From the NCBI RefSeq assembly GCF_008369295.1, contig NZ_VOBG01000009.1, positions 62,001 to 126,000 on the forward strand: a DNA stretch of 64,000 nucleotides, written 5' to 3'. The notes under the pieces were generated by a model. That model saw only the letters and a program-made list of their open reading frames with translations. It searched no databases and was not told the origin of the DNA. The position numbers and the translations under genes were made by a program. The stretch comes from Pseudomonas sp. ANT_H4. GTDB lineage: Bacteria > Pseudomonadota > Gammaproteobacteria > Pseudomonadales > Pseudomonadaceae. This document shows, in pieces, positions 62,284 to 64,000 of the stretch (position 1 is its first letter; every line of letters starts with the position of its first letter).

Positions 62284-62440
62284 GTTGGTTAGGCCTGCCC
62301 CCGTCCTGTCGTAGGGGCGGGCGCCGGTAAAAGTACATTAGCCTTTGCAGCAACTTGGCGAAGCACGTGGCGCATTATCAGAAATCGCATTTTTAGTGCC
62401 GCAACAAGACGGCTGACTTGCCGAGACCTCCAAGAAGCGA

Positions 62441-62800
62441 CTAGCTGTGCAGCGACGAGTTCACCGCGAACAGTGCACCAAAAACCATCCATCCACCCAA
62501 CAGTACAACCTGCTGTGCCAGCTCGGTGTTCAGCCCGAGTGCGGTTGCCGCGCAGCAGCCCGCCAGTGCCAGCGCCCACAGAAATACCGCACGACCATCG
62601 GGCACGTGCCCCCGTTTCTTTCCGGTGATGTTGGGCGCGAAGGACTGGACGATGCCGTAGCCGATCACCCAGGCTGTGAGGAAGCCGCCTAGCAACGCAC
62701 CTTTGAAAACGATCAACGCCAGCAAGGCTCCGCCGAGAAAGAAGCCGACGCCCTTAACGACGCGGAAGAGGCTGCCAATTAATTTTTTCAGAGTCAACAT
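62441..62800 (-). CDS. Small membrane protein divergent from arsR
   Basis: 119 residues, three hydrophobic spans (FFLGGALLALIVFKGALLGG, FLWALALAGCCAATALGL, VLLGGWMVFGALFAV). Its start codon is 26 bp from arsR and it shares the intervening dyad. A role in arsenic handling is only suggested by position. Confidence 0.55.
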   Translation of the reverse strand: MLTLKKLIGSLFRVVKGVGFFLGGALLALIVFKGALLGGFLTAWVIGYGIVQSFAPNITGKKRGHVPDGRAVFLWALALAGCCAATALGLNTELAQQVVLLGGWMVFGALFAVNSSLHS

Positions 62801-62823
62801 TTCAACAATAGTTGTAGTGTTGA
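62801..62823. promoter_or_regulatory. Probable ArsR operator between divergent genes
   Basis: TTCAACAATAGTTG starts an imperfect dyad closing with GTGTTGA. TTCAACAATCGTTG recurs at 63228 before arsD. Confidence 0.6.
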
Positions 62824-62826
62824 CTC

Positions 62827-63180
62827 ATGAAAAAGACAACCGCCACCAGCATTTTCGAATCCCTCTCATCCGGCCTGCGCCTAGATGTGTACCGACTACT
62901 GGTCAAACAGGGTAGCGCCGGCTTGGTCGCAGGCGAGATCGCCTCGACCCTCGCTGTGCCGCCGACCAATCTCTCGCTTCACCTTAAGGCACTGACCCAG
63001 GCGGGACTGCTGACGGTATAGCAGGAGGGCCGTTTCCAGCGCTACCGCGCCAATATCCCGCTGATGCTGGACCTGATCGCCTATCTCACCGAAGAGTGTT
63101 GTGCCGGTAACCCGGAGCAATGCGCCGACCTGCGTGCCCAGTCCACCTGCGCGCCTGCAGTGCTACCACCGCTGACCTGA
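62827..63180 (+). pseudogene. arsR: arsR with an internal stop codon
   Basis: 117 codons with a TAG at codon 65 (63019-63021). The first part is an ArsR winged helix (SGLRLDVYRLLVKQG, VPPTNLSLHLKALTQAGLLTV). The frame resumes QEGRFQRYRANIPLMLDLIA and ends in a Cys-rich tail (EECCAGNPEQC). The expected codon at the stop is GAG, one base from TAG. The truncated protein lacks part of the wing and all the tail Cys, so it is probably inactive unless suppressed or re-initiated. Confidence 0.8.
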
Positions 63181-63227
63181 GTCAAATAGAGCACGGAAGA
63201 GTTGTGTTGTATTGCTTTCGATAACGT

Positions 63228-63241
63228 TTCAACAATCGTTG
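63228..63241. promoter_or_regulatory. Second ArsR-type half operator before arsD
   Basis: TTCAACAATCGTTG, one base different from the same stretch at 62801, 11 bp before arsD. Confidence 0.5.
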
Positions 63242-63251
63242 GAGAATTAAA

Positions 63252-63611
63252 ATGAAAACCCTTGAAATCTTTGATCCTGCCCTTTGCTGCAGCACCGGCG
63301 TGTGCGGCGTCGAGGTCGAGCAGGCGCTGGTCAGCTTTGCGGCTGACGTGGAATGGGCGCGGCACCAGGGTGCCAAGATCGAGCGTTTTAATCTGGCCCA
63401 GCAGCCGCTGATGTTTGCCGAGAACGCCACGGTCAATGCCTTCCTGCAACGCTCTGGCCAGGAAGCGCTGCCGTTGTTTCTGCTCAATGGCGAAGTGGCC
63501 CTGGCGGGGCGTTATCCCAGTCGTTCCGAACTGGCCCTTTGGCTGGGCGTTACCGAGTCTGCCGAAGTCAAACTACAGAGCACATGCTGCTCCGGCAGCC
63601 GCTGCTGCTGA
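63252..63611 (+). CDS. arsD: Arsenic metallochaperone ArsD
   Basis: 119 residues. Cys 12/13 and Cys 18 in DPALCCSTGVCGVEVEQAL are the As(III)-binding set; a Cys-Cys pair also ends the protein (STCCSGSRCC). ArsD passes As(III) to ArsA. GGAG lies seven bases before ATG. Confidence 0.95.
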   Translation: MKTLEIFDPALCCSTGVCGVEVEQALVSFAADVEWARHQGAKIERFNLAQQPLMFAENATVNAFLQRSGQEALPLFLLNGEVALAGRYPSRSELALWLGVTESAEVKLQSTCCSGSRCC

Positions 63612-63626
63612 GCTCAGGAGAGCCCC

Positions 63627-64000
63627 ATGCAATTTCTCGATCAAGCGCCACGCTTTCTGTTCTTTACCGGCAAGGGCGGCGTCGGCAAGACCTCGATTGC
63701 CTGCGCCACCGCTGTGCGACTCGCCAGGGAGGGCAAGTCCGTGCTGCTGGTGAGTACCGATCCGGCCTCCAATGTCGGCCAGGTATTCGGCGTCAGCATC
63801 GGCAATCAGATCACCCAGATTCCTGCGGTGGCGAACTTGTCGGCACTGGAAATCGACCCGCAAGCGGCCGCTCAGCTATATCGCGACCGCATCGTTGGCC
63901 CGGTGCGCGGCGTGTTGCCCGAGGCCGTAGTGAAGAGCATCGAGGAGCAGCTTTCCGGTGCCTGCACCACGGAAATCGCCGCATTCGACGAGTTCACCGC
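63627..64000 (+). CDS. arsA: Arsenite-transport ATPase ArsA, partial
   Basis: The frame starts at ATG 63627 (CAGGAG six bases upstream) and is open at the right edge (124 codons seen). The P-loop GKGGVGKTSIACATAVRLA and the switch DPASNVGQVFG mark the first ArsA nucleotide domain. It drives arsenite efflux with ArsB or Acr3, which must lie beyond the window. Confidence 0.95.
   Translation, partial: MQFLDQAPRFLFFTGKGGVGKTSIACATAVRLAREGKSVLLVSTDPASNVGQVFGVSIGNQITQIPAVANLSALEIDPQAAAQLYRDRIVGPVRGVLPEAVVKSIEEQLSGACTTEIAAFDEFT

Overview
The window looks like a large conjugative replicon of Pseudomonas (a plasmid or an integrative conjugative element; the sequence does not say which) that has accumulated nested heavy-metal transposons. 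The Pseudomonas assignment rests on an OprD porin remnant, DUF2790 genes, a Tn5041/Tn4651-type transposon with tnpA/tnpC and tnpS/tnpT, and CopR-, MerR- and Anr-like sites. Base composition is mostly moderate to high GC, with AT-rich cargo at 11.0-12.1 kb and 29.0-30.3 kb.

Layout. (1) 1-9.68 kb is backbone: a type IV coupling protein (minus strand, open at the left edge), a Rad52/ERF-like annealing protein, an OmpA-like protein, and an F-type mating-pair operon traL-E-K-B-V-A-C ending in a terminator. (2) 9,696-61,721 is an outer Tn3-superfamily transposon of about 52 kb. Its two ends are ~47-bp inverted repeats of the Tn5041 kind. It carries tnpS at the left, tnpT at 48-49 kb, a mer operon (merR | T P C A orf D E) at 53-57.5 kb, and tnpC-tnpA at the right. 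(3) Inside it, exactly between tnpS and tnpT, sits a second element at 10,855-47,990 (37.1 kb). It has TGTCG... ends and a perfect 5-bp target duplication (CCATG). At its left end is a TnsB/TniA-type transposase cut off by an IS5-family insertion. (4) The inner element's cargo is copper and stress resistance: ppk2 plus an unusual CPD-motif P-type ATPase, a LemA/TPM membrane-stress group, an MFS pump, a MerR-family regulator with copA, a cupredoxin and small His/Met-rich proteins, and a cusCBA efflux operon. Then come probable defence and toxin-antitoxin genes: a lone HhH/PD-(D/E)xK protein, a three-gene island centred on a 1,075-residue nuclease-TPR protein, and a RES-Xre pair. (5) 49.2-53.1 kb is a scrapyard of a second mer locus, IS3/IS66/group II intron pieces, a broken oprD, a broken HigBA-like pair and a 261-bp Tn3-type miniature element. 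(6) 61.7-64.0 kb, outside the outer transposon, is an ars locus (arsR with a nonsense codon, arsD, arsA running off the right edge).

How the parts fit. The copper modules share operators: TTACA-N4-TGTAA dyads (cop-box-like) at four places, two near-identical MerR-family promoters with a 19-bp spacer (13,520 and 22,904), and two perfect TTGAT-N4-ATCAA Anr/FNR boxes. This suggests one coordinated copper response whose two-component regulator is not in the window. Three MerR-type mercury promoters occur, two of them driving small secreted proteins outside the mer operon. The most likely undescribed biology is the nuclease-TPR island at 38.6-44.2 kb, carried as cargo of the inner transposon.
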